Positions 16,185 to 24,541 of a DNA stretch of 64,000 nt are shown piece by piece. Source of the DNA: Lachnospiraceae bacterium (GTDB lineage Bacteria; Bacillota; Clostridia; Lachnospirales; Lachnospiraceae); NCBI GenBank assembly GCA_910575555.1, contig CAJTFX010000001.1:248001-312000 (forward strand), given 5' to 3'. The notes under the pieces are model-generated. The model worked only from the letters and a program-made list of their open reading frames with translations. It did not search any database and had not been told where the DNA came from. Every line of letters begins with the position of its first letter. The first letter of the stretch is position 1. Position numbers and translations under genes: made by a program.

Positions 16185-19133
16185 TTAACGCGGCACTTCT
16201 TCCATAATATAGGACTCTACAATGTCCAGTTCCTGAATATCGCTGAATCCTTCGAATACCAGTCCGCATTCATATCCCGCTCTTACTTCTTTCACATCAT
16301 CCTTGAATCGCTTTAAGGATGCCAAATCTCCTTCAAAAATCTGTTCTCCCTCTCTGGAAATGCGGACCTTGCATCCTCTCTGGAACACGCCGTCCAAAAT
16401 ATAAGAGCCTGCAATATTTCCTACTCCGGAAGATTTAAATATCTGGCGCACCTCCGCATGGCCCAGAACCTTCTCCTCAAATACCGGATCAAGCATTCCT
16501 TTCATTGCCGCCTGTACGTCTTCAATGGCATTGTAGATGACTTTATACAGACGCATGTCTACGCCTTCCCGTTCTGCGGTAGCCTTGGCGGTGGCATCCG
16601 GGCGCACGTTAAATCCAATGATAATCGCATTGGAAGCGGAAGCCAGGCTTACGTCGGACTCATTGATGGCTCCCACGCCGCCGTGGATGACTTTTACCAC
16701 CACTTCTTCATTGGACAATTTCATCAGACTTTGTTTTACCGCTTCCACAGAACCCTGTACGTCTGCTTTTACAATAATCGGCAGCTCCTTGATGTTTCCG
16801 GACTGGATCTGGGAGAAGAGATCATCCAGCGACATTCTGGATTTGGTATCCTCAAGCATCTTCTCGCGGCCTTCGGAAATAAAGGTTTCCGCAAAACTCT
16901 TGGCCTCTTTCTCTGAATCTGTACATACAAAGATTTCCCCGGCATTGGGCACATTATTCAAGCCTAATATTTCCACCGGCGTGGAGGGGCCTGCTTCTTT
17001 CACCCTTCTGCCTTTATCGTCAATCATGGCTCTCACTTTACCATAGCAGCTTCCGCAGGCAACGGGCTGGCCGACTTTCAACGTACCTTTCTGCACTAAA
17101 ATCGTAGCTACGGAGCCCCGGCCCTTATCAAGCTGGGCTTCAATCACAAGTCCTCTTGCGTTTCGTTTCGGATTTGCCTTCAGCTCACTGATTTCCGCTG
17201 TCAGAAGTATCATTTCCAACAGGTTGTCGATTCCTTCATGGGAATGGGCGGATACCGGTACAAAAATCGTGCTTCCGCCCCAGTCCTCCGGAATCAGCTC
17301 ATATTCTGCAAGCTCCTGTTTCACCCGTTCAATATTGGCGCTGGGCTTATCAATCTTGTTGATTGCCACAATAATTTCCACTCCTGCCGCTTTGGCATGG
17401 CTGATGGCCTCTACGGTCTGAGGCATTACGCCGTCGTCTGCCGCCACCACAAGAATTGCAATATCCGTTGCGTTTGCGCCCCGCATACGCATGGCGGTAA
17501 ATGCCTCATGGCCCGGGGTATCCAGGAATGTGATTTTCTCCCCGTTGCATTCCACCATATAAGCGCCGATATGCTGGGTAATTCCGCCTGCTTCCCGATC
17601 GATGACATGAGTATCTCTGATAGCGTCCAACAGAGACGTTTTTCCATGGTCTACGTGACCCATCACGCAGACTACCGGCGGACGTTTTACCTGAACGGAT
17701 ACATCCTCTTCTTCTTCCTTCAGAAGCTCTGCGATTACATCCACTTTTTCTTCCTGCTCGCAGATGCAGTTATATTCCAATGCAATTTCTTCGGCTGTGG
17801 CAAAATCTATTTCGCTGTTGACGGTCACCATGGTTCCCTGTAAAAACAGCTTTTTGATAATCACAGACGCCTGAATTTTCATCCGGTCAGCCAGTTCTTT
17901 GAGGGTCATTTTATCCGGAATGGTAATGGTTTTTATCGTTTCTTCTTCCTTCTGCTGCGGTTTGGGCTGCTGCTGCGGTTTCTTTCCTCTGGTCTTTTTC
18001 TCCAGATTATCGAAACGTTCCTTTTTCTTACCCATCAGTTCTTTCTCATGACGCTGGTTATTTCCCTTGCGGCTGTCACGTTCCCGGCTTTCTTTTCCTC
18101 TGGTTTCTTCCATAGAACCGGAACTGTTGTTCTGATTCAGCTTATTAATTTCCTGTTCAAAACGGTTTTTCTGTCCGGGACGTCCATTCTGGAAAGAACG
18201 GTTATTTCTGTCTCCCTGGGGACGGCCGGTTCTGTCTCCCTGAGGACGGTTGTTTCTGTCTCCCTGAGGACGGCTGTTTCTGTCTCCCTGGGGACGGTTA
18301 TTCCTGTCTCCCTGGGGACGGTTATTTCTGTCTCCCTGGAAACGGTTGTTTCTGTCTCCCTGGGGACGGTTATTCCTGTCTCCCTGGGGACGGTTATTTC
18401 TTTCATTCCGATCATTTCTGTCATTCCGATCGTTCCTGTCATTTCTGTCTCCCTGGGGCCTTGACTGACGGTCTTCCTGGGGTTTAAAAGCTCTGTCCTG
18501 CCTTGGCTGACGGTCTCCCTGAGGACGGTTATTCTGCCTGTCTCCCTGAGGACGGCCGGTTCTGTCTCCCTGGGGACGGTTATTCCTGTCATTCCGATCG
18601 GTTCTGTCTCCCTGAGAACGGTTATTTCTTTCATTTCGATCATTTCTGTCATTCCGATCATTTCTGTCTCCCTGGGGCCTTGACTGGCGTCTCGGAGCTG
18701 TTTTGCTGTTCTGGGGATTATAAACCGCCGTAATACTGGATTTTTTCCTGGGGCGTTCCACTTCTTCTTTTCCGTCCTCTGAAGCCTTTCCTGCTTCTGT
18801 CTTATTCCCTTTTGCCTGCTGTGATTCAGCTTTGGCTGTTACTGCCTTTTCCGGCTCTGTTTTTGCTGTCTGCGCTGTTTCTGTTTTGATTGATTCTGTT
18901 TTCACTGGTTCCTCTTTACTCTTTCCAAAAGACTGTCCCGCAGATTCCGGCTGGGGCTTTCTGTTTTCGCTTTTTCCTCCGGTAAATTTTCCTCTGACCA
19001 TATCGATCACGTCATCTTCTATGGCGCTGCTTGCCGTCTTTTTAATAATATTTTTTTCTTTTAAAAACTCGATTACATCTTTGGACTGTATTTTTAATTC
19101 ATTTGCAATTTCATAAATCCTGACTTTTGCCAT
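16185..19133 (-). CDS. infB: Translation initiation factor IF-2
   Basis: IF-2 is the GTPase that places initiator tRNA on the 30S subunit. The 982-residue protein opens with an IF2_N domain ([20 protein letters not shown]). A long disordered region follows, including about 170 residues of Arg/Asn/Gln/Gly/Asp repeats ([14 protein letters not shown]; residues ~148-318). A second IF2_N segment ([20 protein letters not shown]) precedes the G domain, with GHVDHGKT near 490, DTPGHEAF and NKIDKP, and then domains II to IV. The catalytic half is normal. The N-terminal expansion is lineage-variable and probably contacts RNA. Its ATG has an ACGGAGGTAG ribosome site. Confidence 0.97.
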   Translation of the reverse strand: MAKVRIYEIANELKIQSKDVIEFLKEKNIIKKTASSAIEDDVIDMVRGKFTGGKSENRKPQPESAGQSFGKSKEEPVKTESIKTETAQTAKTEPEKAVTAKAESQQAKGNKTEAGKASEDGKEEVERPRKKSSITAVYNPQNSKTAPRRQSRPQGDRNDRNDRNDRNERNNRSQGDRTDRNDRNNRPQGDRTGRPQGDRQNNRPQGDRQPRQDRAFKPQEDRQSRPQGDRNDRNDRNDRNDRNERNNRPQGDRNNRPQGDRNNRFQGDRNNRPQGDRNNRPQGDRNSRPQGDRNNRPQGDRTGRPQGDRNNRSFQNGRPGQKNRFEQEINKLNQNNSSGSMEETRGKESRERDSRKGNNQRHEKELMGKKKERFDNLEKKTRGKKPQQQPKPQQKEEETIKTITIPDKMTLKELADRMKIQASVIIKKLFLQGTMVTVNSEIDFATAEEIALEYNCICEQEEKVDVIAELLKEEEEDVSVQVKRPPVVCVMGHVDHGKTSLLDAIRDTHVIDREAGGITQHIGAYMVECNGEKITFLDTPGHEAFTAMRMRGANATDIAILVVAADDGVMPQTVEAISHAKAAGVEIIVAINKIDKPSANIERVKQELAEYELIPEDWGGSTIFVPVSAHSHEGIDNLLEMILLTAEISELKANPKRNARGLVIEAQLDKGRGSVATILVQKGTLKVGQPVACGSCYGKVRAMIDDKGRRVKEAGPSTPVEILGLNNVPNAGEIFVCTDSEKEAKSFAETFISEGREKMLEDTKSRMSLDDLFSQIQSGNIKELPIIVKADVQGSVEAVKQSLMKLSNEEVVVKVIHGGVGAINESDVSLASASNAIIIGFNVRPDATAKATAEREGVDMRLYKVIYNAIEDVQAAMKGMLDPVFEEKVLGHAEVRQIFKSSGVGNIAGSYILDGVFQRGCKVRISREGEQIFEGDLASLKRFKDDVKEVRAGYECGLVFEGFSDIQELDIVESYIMEEVPR
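18180..18690. repeat. 24-bp and 12-bp tandem repeats inside infB
   Basis: The coding sequence consists mainly of imperfect 24-bp units encoding NNRPQGDR, mixed with shorter runs encoding NDR triplets. The region stays in frame throughout. It is a repetitive protein segment with no spacers, not a CRISPR array. Confidence 0.9.
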
Positions 19134-19147
19134 AGGTACTACCTCCG

Positions 19148-19468
19148 TTATTCCGTTTTGTCTGCTATTTTCAATTTCTCTATCAGGCTTTTTGCAAATC
19201 CCTCATCCAATACCGCAAGGCTTGCCCGGTACTGCTTTCCGATTGCGCGGCCCAACGTCTCTTTGGATTCATACAAATACATGGGAACCTGATAGAAGGA
19301 ACACATATTGCGAAACATTTTCTTCGTATTTTCCGATGCTTCTACTGATACAATCACAAGAAATGCCCGGTGGGATTTCACTGCTTTCTCTGTAGAAAAT
19401 TCTCCGCTGGCTATTTTGCCGGCTTTCATGGCCAGGCCAAGTGTGGACAGTATTCTATCTTGCTGCAA
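19148..19468 (-). CDS. ylxQ: L7Ae/L30e-family RNA-binding protein YlxQ
   Basis: This 106-residue protein belongs to the L7Ae/Gadd45 fold, which binds kink-turn [18 protein letters not shown] near residue 10 and [14 protein letters not shown] near 36 are the recognisable parts. It begins with TTG at 19468, inside the last codons of ylxR and preceded by GGAAGGGA, overlapping that gene by 14 bp. The position between ylxR and infB is diagnostic. Confidence 0.88.
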   Translation of the reverse strand: MQQDRILSTLGLAMKAGKIASGEFSTEKAVKSHRAFLVIVSVEASENTKKMFRNMCSFYQVPMYLYESKETLGRAIGKQYRASLAVLDEGFAKSLIEKLKIADKTE

Positions 19469-19727
19469 TCCCTTCCATCTCCTTTGTCAGATTCTCTACA
19501 ATCTCTTTGGGTATGGCTGTCTTTAAGGAACGTTCCAGTCCCTTTGCCCTGACTGCCTTTTTCAGACATTCCTCATTGGGACAAAGATACGCGCCCCTTC
19601 CGTTTTTCCTTCCGGTTGCATCCAGAAGGATTTCGTCCTCCGCTGTCCGTATAACCCGCAGCAGTTCTTTCTTGCTTTTCATTTCGCCGCAGCCTACGCA
19701 CTGGCGCATAGGGATCTTCTTACTCAT
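19455..19727 (-). CDS. ylxR: YlxR (DUF448) RNA-binding protein
   Basis: This 90-residue protein is of the YlxR family, reported in Bacillus to modulate RNase P (RnpM). The signature MRQCVGCGEMKSKKELLRV near the N-terminus and GRGAYLCPNEECLKKA near residue 47 are clear. The ATG at 19727 overlaps the nusA stop by 8 bp. Longer in-frame starts would read through the acidic tail of nusA in another frame and are not credible. Confidence 0.92.
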   Translation of the reverse strand: MSKKIPMRQCVGCGEMKSKKELLRVIRTAEDEILLDATGRKNGRGAYLCPNEECLKKAVRAKGLERSLKTAIPKEIVENLTKEMEGIAAR

Positions 19728-20931
19728 TTGTTCTGTCCTCATCTTCGCTGTCGGAATCATCCTCGTATACTGCATCTTCTTCGTATACAGAATTTTCTTC
19801 GTACGCTGCATCTGCTTCGTAATCCGGATTCTCTTCGAACTCCAGATCCTCTTCATACTCCTCATAGTCATTTTCATAATCCATGAAATCTCCGGCTTCT
19901 CTGGCCTGGGTTTCACTCTTAATGTCAATTTTAAAACCGGTCAGCCTTGCGGCAAGCCTTGCGTTCTGTCCTTCTTTTCCAATTGCCAGGGATAACTGAT
20001 AATCCGGCACTACCACTTTGGCGGTCTTTTCTTCTGCATCTGCAATTACGGAGATTACCTTTGCAGGGCTTAATGCGTTCTCAATCAGCATGGCCGCATT
20101 GTCGCTCCAGTTAATAATGTCAATTTTCTCCCCCCGCAGCTCATTGACGATGGCATTGACCCTGGCTCCGTTTAAGCCCACGCAGGCTCCCACCGGATCT
20201 ACGTCCGGGTCATTGCTCCACACTGCGATTTTCGTTCTGCTTCCGGCTTCTCTGGAAATGCTTTTGATTTCCACAATGCCGTCCTTCACTTCTGTTACCT
20301 CGGATTCAAAGAGGCGCTTTACCAATTCCGGGTGGGTTCTGGATACCAGGATTTTCGGCCCCTTAGAAGTGGATTTTACCTCCAGGATATAGAGCTTAAT
20401 CCGCTCGGTGGGCTGAAACACTTCGCTCTTTACCTGTTCATTTTCACTTAAAATGGCATCTACTTTTCCCAGATTAATACTGATGTTTTTGCCCACATAC
20501 CGCTGTACAATTCCAGTCATTACGTCTTTTTCCTTGCCGTAATACTGTTCAAACAGCACCTTCCGTTCTTCCTCCCGGATTTTCTGCAGAATGACGTTCT
20601 TGGCGTTCTGTGTGGCAATCCGGCCGAACTCTTTGGATTTCACTTCAACGTTTACAATGTCTCCCACTTCATATTTGGAATTGATCATTTTCGCATTGCC
20701 TGCGCTGATTTCCAATACCGGGTCCTCTACCTCTTCTACTACGGTTTTTTCTGCATATACATGGAACTCACATGTTTCCGGGTTGATATTTACCTTAATA
20801 TTGTCAGATTTGCCGAAATGGTTTTTACATGCGGTAATCAAGGAATTCTCAATGGCTTCCAACAGCGTGTCTTTGCTGATGTCCTTTTCCTTTTCCAATA
20901 TGGTTAACGCTTCCAATAACTCGTTGTTCAT
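19720..20931 (-). CDS. nusA: Transcription termination/antitermination protein NusA
   Basis: NusA binds RNA polymerase and nascent RNA, controlling pausing and termination. The 403-residue protein has an N-terminal polymerase-binding domain, an S1 domain ([12 protein letters not shown] region), and two KH domains ([20 protein letters not shown] near 240 and [18 protein letters not shown] near 325). The last ~50 residues are an acidic low-complexity tail with imperfect Tyr-Glu repeats ([18 protein letters not shown]), absent from Bacillus NusA. It follows rimP by 42 bp. The ATG has AGGAGG upstream. Confidence 0.97.
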   Translation of the reverse strand: MNNELLEALTILEKEKDISKDTLLEAIENSLITACKNHFGKSDNIKVNINPETCEFHVYAEKTVVEEVEDPVLEISAGNAKMINSKYEVGDIVNVEVKSKEFGRIATQNAKNVILQKIREEERKVLFEQYYGKEKDVMTGIVQRYVGKNISINLGKVDAILSENEQVKSEVFQPTERIKLYILEVKSTSKGPKILVSRTHPELVKRLFESEVTEVKDGIVEIKSISREAGSRTKIAVWSNDPDVDPVGACVGLNGARVNAIVNELRGEKIDIINWSDNAAMLIENALSPAKVISVIADAEEKTAKVVVPDYQLSLAIGKEGQNARLAARLTGFKIDIKSETQAREAGDFMDYENDYEEYEEDLEFEENPDYEADAAYEENSVYEEDAVYEDDSDSEDEDRTNE

Positions 20932-20973
20932 TTTTTTATCCTCCTGAAAAGTGTTCTTCTTATTTGACGCATT

Positions 20974-21441
20974 TTAAAAATCAAAAGCCAGGCGAATCAA
21001 TGCAATATCTGTTTTTGCAAATATCATTTCCTTGTCTTCTTCCATTTCTATTGTTACCGTAGTTTCATCATATGATTTTAAGAGTCCATAAAATTCTTTT
21101 TCTTTCTCTATGGCTTTGTAAGTCCGGATTTCCACTTCTTTCCCTAAGCTTCTCTGATAATCCTTTTCCTTCTTTAAGGGCCTGCCCAGCCCTGGAGAGC
21201 TGACTTCAAAAATATAGGACTCTTCCACAAAGTCCTTTTCATCCAGCAAATCACTCATTCTTCTGCTGACCAGTCCGCAGTCGTCTACCGTGATTCCGCC
21301 TTCTTTATCAATATAAGCTCTCAGATACCAGTTTCCGCCTTCTTTCACATATTCCACGTCTACCAGTTCAAACTGGTACTCTTCTATGATTGGAAGCAGC
21401 AGTTCTTCTGTCCGCTGCTCATACATTTCTTTTCTCGACAT
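20974..21441 (-). CDS. rimP: Ribosome maturation factor RimP
   Basis: RimP acts in 30S subunit maturation. The 155-residue protein shows the typical ELVDVEYVKEGGNWYLRAYI near residue 27, VDDCGLVSRRMSDLLDE, and YIFEVSSPGLGRPLKKEKD near 78. It is the first gene of the operon running to ribF. The ATG has a GAAGG site. The promoter at 21551-21579 and a strong leader hairpin precede it. Confidence 0.95.
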   Translation of the reverse strand: MSRKEMYEQRTEELLLPIIEEYQFELVDVEYVKEGGNWYLRAYIDKEGGITVDDCGLVSRRMSDLLDEKDFVEESYIFEVSSPGLGRPLKKEKDYQRSLGKEVEIRTYKAIEKEKEFYGLLKSYDETTVTIEMEEDKEMIFAKTDIALIRLAFDF

Positions 21442-21495
21442 TTACGCACCTTCTTTCTTCCTATTTTATATCAGACCCTGCCGGCTTACATAAAA

Positions 21496-21522
21496 TTGAG
21501 AGTGGGCTTTGCCCACTCTCAA
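21496..21522 (-). promoter_or_regulatory. Perfect 12-bp stem-loop in the rimP leader
   Basis: TTGAGAGTGGGC and its exact complement are separated by three bases. The hairpin lies about 20-50 nt downstream of the predicted start site of the rimP-nusA-infB transcript. No T-run follows on the minus strand, so it is not an obvious terminator. It may stabilise the transcript or act as a protein-binding site. Confidence 0.7.
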
Positions 21523-21550
21523 GTCTGATGATTATCATGTTATCGTATTT

Positions 21551-21579
21551 ATGATAGCACTTCACAATGGTAAATGCAA
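21551..21579 (-). promoter_or_regulatory. Promoter of the rimP-ribF operon
   Basis: On the minus strand TTGCAT (21574-21579), a 17-bp spacer and TATCAT (21551-21556) form a plausible housekeeping promoter, about 110 bp before rimP. Confidence 0.6.
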
Positions 21580-21647
21580 GGGAAATTGGAAATATTTTTA
21601 AGGCAAACGCCTGAAAAGAAAAATTTGTAAAATTTTAAAAATAATGC

Positions 21648-21676
21648 TTGACTTTTTAAAGGAGTGAAGATATAAT
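21648..21676 (+). promoter_or_regulatory. Promoter of tRNA-Glu
   Basis: TTGACT, a 17-bp spacer and a perfect TATAAT end 32 bp before the first base of the tRNA. Confidence 0.85.
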
Positions 21677-21708
21677 GAGTTTGTTGCTGAGTTACACCTA
21701 CAGAACAT

Positions 21709-21780
21709 GGCTCGTTGGTCAAGCGGTCAAGACGCCGCCCTCTCACGGCGGAAACAGGGGTTCGATTCCCCTACGAGCTG
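21709..21780 (+). tRNA. tRNA-Glu (anticodon CTC)
   Basis: A 72-nt cloverleaf can be drawn. The acceptor arm is GGCTCGT/ACGAGCT with a G-T first pair. The anticodon stem is CCGCC/GGCGG around the loop CTCTCAC, giving anticodon CTC, which reads GAG. The T arm is AGGGG TTCGATT CCCCT. The discriminator is G and the CCA end is not encoded. It has its own promoter and terminator and is a single-gene unit. Confidence 0.95.
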
Positions 21781-21808
21781 TTAGCTATAATTAAATAGCC
21801 CAACCCTG

Positions 21809-21852
21809 AAGTACTGGAATCGTTTGAAACAGAGCGGTTCCAGTACTTTTAT
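21809..21852 (+). terminator. Intrinsic terminator of tRNA-Glu
   Basis: An 11-bp stem AAGTACTGGAA/TTCCAGTACTT encloses an 18-nt loop and runs into TTTTAT. Confidence 0.85.
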
Positions 21853-21999
21853 ATTGTAAAAATATTCGCCGCAATATCAATTATTCTCATGTTTTCAAGT
21901 TATTACTTCCTTTCTTCCCTGTCATATGATATAGTAAACATAATCTGCCGTTTTGGGAATGTATGGCTCTTGCAGTTAAAATCACAGCAGATGGAGATT

Positions 22000-22035
22000 C
22001 CGTCCGTATCCAAATATAAAGCGTTCTCTGCAGTA
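22000..22035 (+). repeat. Solo terminal remnant of repeat family R
   Basis: The 36 bp running from CCGTCCGTATCCAAATATAA to TGCAGTA match one terminal arm of the full element at 60259-60505, including the end. The rest of the element is missing. Confidence 0.65.
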
Positions 22036-22142
22036 CCAGAACATACTGGAAAAATGCTAAAATACTGTGATATTTAACCGCCGGCATACTCTGCACTGTT
22101 TCACATCCCGGCAGAAGAACCAGGAAAGGAGTGAGGCTGTCT

Positions 22143-22166
22143 ATGCGGGCAGCCAGGTACAATTGA
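22143..22166 (+). CDS. Possible 7-codon leader peptide before the SNF transporter
   Basis: ATG at 22143 lies downstream of AGGAAAGGAG (22122-22131) and encodes MRAARYN followed by TGA. The stop is one base before the transporter ATG at 22168. The transporter start itself has only a weak AGG site, so ribosomes finishing this mini-ORF may re-initiate there. No attenuator hairpin was seen between them. It could be chance. Confidence 0.35.
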   Translation: MRAARYN

Positions 22167-22167
22167 A

Positions 22168-23529
22168 ATGGAACGAGAAAAATTAGGTTCGCGGATGGGA
22201 TTTATTTTGCTGTCTGCAGGCTGTGCAATCGGAATCGGCAATGTCTGGAGATTCCCTTATATTGCAGGAATGTACGGAGGAGGAATCTTTGTGCTCTTCT
22301 ATCTGTTCTTTCTGATTATTATGGGGGTTCCGGTTATGACTATGGAATTTGCCGTAGGCCGGGCAAGCAGGAAAAGCATTATCAAAAGTTTTCAGGAGTT
22401 GGAAAAACCGGGACAAAAATGGCATCTGAACGGATATCTGGGCATGGCCGGCAATTATCTTCTGATGATGTTCTACACCACAGTAACCGGCTGGATGCTG
22501 TATTATTTCTATCGGATGCTCACTGGAAAATTCCAGGGAAAGACCACGGCCCAGGTGGAGGAACTGTTTCAGTCCATGCTGTCAGATCCGAAAATTCTGG
22601 CAGGAGCCATGCTGATTATTGTAATTGCCGGTATTTTCGTCTGCTCCATGGGACTGCAGAAAGGGGTGGAACGAATCACAAAAGTCCTTATGACGCTGCT
22701 TTTGGCCATTATTGTGATTCTGGCAGTACATAGCTGCACCTTAAAGGGCGGCATAGAAGGATTGAAATTCTATCTGCTCCCTAACTTTCAGCGGATGAAG
22801 GAAGCCGGCGGATGGGAAATTGTCACTGCAGCCATGAACCAGGCGTTTTTTACCCTGAGTCTGGGTATCGGCGCCATGGGAATCTTCGGCAGTTACATTG
22901 ACAAAACCCACAGTCTGTTGGGGGAATCCGTAAACATCGCCATACTGGATACTTTTGTGGCATTTGTTTCCGGCCTGATTATTTTCCCCTCCTGCTTTGC
23001 TTTTGACATCAGTCCGGCACAGGGCCCGGGGCTTATTTTTATCACGCTGCCCAACGTGTTTAACGGCATGGCCGGCGGCCGGATCTGGGGAACGTTGTTT
23101 TTTATCTTTATGACCTTTGCAGCGTTTTCCACCATACTTGCCGTTTTTGAAAATATCATTTCCTGCGGCATGGATTTATTTCACTGGAGCAGAAAAAAGT
23201 CCTGCCTGATTAACCTTTTTGTCATCGCAGTCTTGTCTCTGCCCTGCGTCTTTGGTTATAATTTGTGGTCTGCTTTTCAGCCTTTAGGGGACGGCAGTAC
23301 GGTTCTGGATCTGGAAGATTTTCTGGTCAGCAATCTTATTCTGCCTATAGGTTCTCTGTGCTATCTTCTGTTCTGCGTAACCCGCCTGGGCTGGGGATTT
23401 GAGAACTACCAAAAAGAAGCCAATACAGGAAATGGATTGAAAATTCCTGGATGGATTCGGGTTTATGTGACGTATCTTCTGCCGTTGATGATTCTGTTTT
23501 TGATTGGGAAGGGACTGTTGGGGAAATAG
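22168..23529 (+). CDS. SNF-family sodium-dependent amino-acid transporter
   Basis: This 453-residue polytopic protein belongs to the neurotransmitter:sodium symporter family (LeuT, TnaT and Tyt1 relatives). The start MEREKLGSRMGFILLSAGCA followed by IGIGNVWRFPYIAGMYGGG is the family hallmark: TM1 with its unwound Na+/substrate site. About eleven or twelve helices are apparent, including FFTLSLGIGAMGIFGSYID, which corresponds to TM6. The exact substrate, probably a hydrophobic or aromatic amino acid, cannot be assigned. It is a single-gene unit on the plus strand. Confidence 0.92.
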   Translation: MEREKLGSRMGFILLSAGCAIGIGNVWRFPYIAGMYGGGIFVLFYLFFLIIMGVPVMTMEFAVGRASRKSIIKSFQELEKPGQKWHLNGYLGMAGNYLLMMFYTTVTGWMLYYFYRMLTGKFQGKTTAQVEELFQSMLSDPKILAGAMLIIVIAGIFVCSMGLQKGVERITKVLMTLLLAIIVILAVHSCTLKGGIEGLKFYLLPNFQRMKEAGGWEIVTAAMNQAFFTLSLGIGAMGIFGSYIDKTHSLLGESVNIAILDTFVAFVSGLIIFPSCFAFDISPAQGPGLIFITLPNVFNGMAGGRIWGTLFFIFMTFAAFSTILAVFENIISCGMDLFHWSRKKSCLINLFVIAVLSLPCVFGYNLWSAFQPLGDGSTVLDLEDFLVSNLILPIGSLCYLLFCVTRLGWGFENYQKEANTGNGLKIPGWIRVYVTYLLPLMILFLIGKGLLGK

Positions 23530-23567
23530 GCTCTTTAGGGATGAGACGATTCTATCTTTGGGTATGA

Positions 23568-23990
23568 ACGAAAATGATTCTGGCTTCGAATACGGACAAA
23601 AATGATTCTGGCTTCGAATACGGACGAAAATACCGGATGGCCCTTTCACACGCAAACAGGGCAGCGTTCGGCAAACTAACTGCCAACTGCGGCTAGAGCG
23701 GGCTTGAAAAATGCTTTCTGACAGATGTATTCTCCACTTAGTGGGAGATTTGTGACAAATGAAGGGCGCATAGCGGGCTATGTAACCTGAATTTGGCGCA
23801 AATATCGCGCTAAGTGGGGGATGCAGATGGCGGGAATGATTTTTCAAACACGCTCAAGGGAAGTCAGGAAAGCCTTCCTTCCCAAGTCTCCGTAAGCAGT
23901 GGATTTTGCCTGCACTAAAAACGCCCATGAATTGTTTGCTTTGTGAAAGGGCCATCCGGTATTTTCTGTGTATCGAAAGGCAGAACCTTT
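23568..23990 (+). repeat. Repeat family R, copy 1, interrupted
   Basis: The core 23632-23959 is bounded by CCGGATGGCCCTTTCACA and its complement TGTGAAAGGGCCATCCGG. Weaker inverted tails (TTCGAATACGGACGAAAA / TTTTCTGTGTATCGAA) extend outward. The left tail is tandemly duplicated with a period of about 32 bp (units near 23568 and 23600). The middle is split by the element at 23696-23855. Confidence 0.75.
23696..23855 (+). repeat. 160-bp palindromic element nested in family-R copy 1
   Basis: The ends GAGCGGGCTTGAAAAATG and CATTTTTCAAACACGCTC-like (ATGATTTTTCAAACACGCTC) are inverted repeats of about 45 bp with mismatches. A central GCATAGCGGGCTATG forms its own small hairpin. Removing it restores the GGCTA/AAGG junction seen in other family-R copies. 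Confidence 0.7.
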
Positions 23991-24066
23991 ACTTCTGGGC
24001 ATGTTTTTCATAATCTGATTATACATCTGTTCAGAAATCAGATTTGTACTTTGTATGATTTCTATC

Positions 24067-24164
24067 GGGGTTGTCGCATTAAGAAATACGACTACAAGAT
24101 ATGATATAATTTCTACTTACAAAATATTGTATCTTGTATGTTTACTTCTTAATGCGACAGCCCC
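24067..24164 (+). repeat. Palindromic repeat family A, full-length copy
   Basis: This 98-bp element runs from GGGGTTGTCGCATTAAGAA to TTCTTAATGCGACAGCCCC. It is colinear with the copy at 12724-12821 and has the best-preserved right end of the family. Confidence 0.85.
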
Positions 24165-24189
24165 ATCTACAAATAATAATATTCAGCTG

Positions 24190-24438
24190 CCACCGAATGG
24201 CATATATATTTCAATACACAGGATCTACCGGACTGCCCTTTGCCTAAGCAAACGGTTCATGGGCGTTTTGCGTGTAGGCGAAATCCACTGCCTACGGAGA
24301 CTTAGGAGTGACGGCTCTCCGGAACTCCTTAGCCGCAGTTCGCAGTTAGTTCGCTGGAACGCTGCCCTGTTTGCGTGGCAAAGGGCAATCCGGCAGGTCC
24401 GTCCGTATCCAAACATAAAACGTTCGCCAAAATACCGT
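24190..24438 (+). repeat. Repeat family R, copy 2
   Basis: The core 24226-24396 lies between CCGGACTGCCCTTTGCC and GGCAAAGGGCAATCCGG. An inner hairpin, CTTAGGAGT/AACTCCTTAG, spans 24301-24331. The tails are TATATTTCAATACACAGG on the left and CCGTCCGTATCCAAACATAA on the right, which also pair in part. No insertion is present. Confidence 0.75.
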
Positions 24439-24510
24439 CCTGTTTGTGCGGCATAGGGCAATCCGGCAGTTCCGTCCGTATCCAAACATAAAACGTTCGC
24501 CAAAATACCG
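24366..24510 (+). repeat. Tandem duplication of the right end of family-R copy 2
   Basis: Two direct units of 73 and 72 bp, starting CCTGTTTG at 24366 and 24439, each contain the arm plus the CCGTCCGTATCCAAACATAA tail. A third unit begins (CCTGATTTAC at 24511) but diverges. Confidence 0.85.
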
Positions 24511-24541
24511 CCTGATTTACATGAAAAAGGATACACCCACT

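Larger units (their letters stand above)
23530..24541. other. 1-kb gene-free region filled with palindromic repeats
   Basis: No coding sequence is supported between the transporter and mtaB genes. The stretch holds a family-R element with an internal insertion, a family-A element, a second family-R element and tandem duplications of its ends. The open frames seen here run through inverted repeats and change identity from copy to copy. Confidence 0.8.

Noticed and set aside
18180-18690. Regular short repeats that could suggest a CRISPR array.
   Set aside because: There are no spacers. The units are in frame within infB and encode [12 protein letters not shown] protein repeats.
23284-23847. 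Minus-strand open frame of 187 codons reaching from the SNF gene into the repeats.
   Set aside because: Half is antisense to the transporter and the other half runs through palindromic repeat DNA. Similar peptides arise from each repeat copy.
24055-24456. Open frame with a peptide (VALRN..RYDIISTYKILYLVC) also found near 12730.
   Set aside because: The shared peptide is the translation of the family-A repeat, not a conserved protein.
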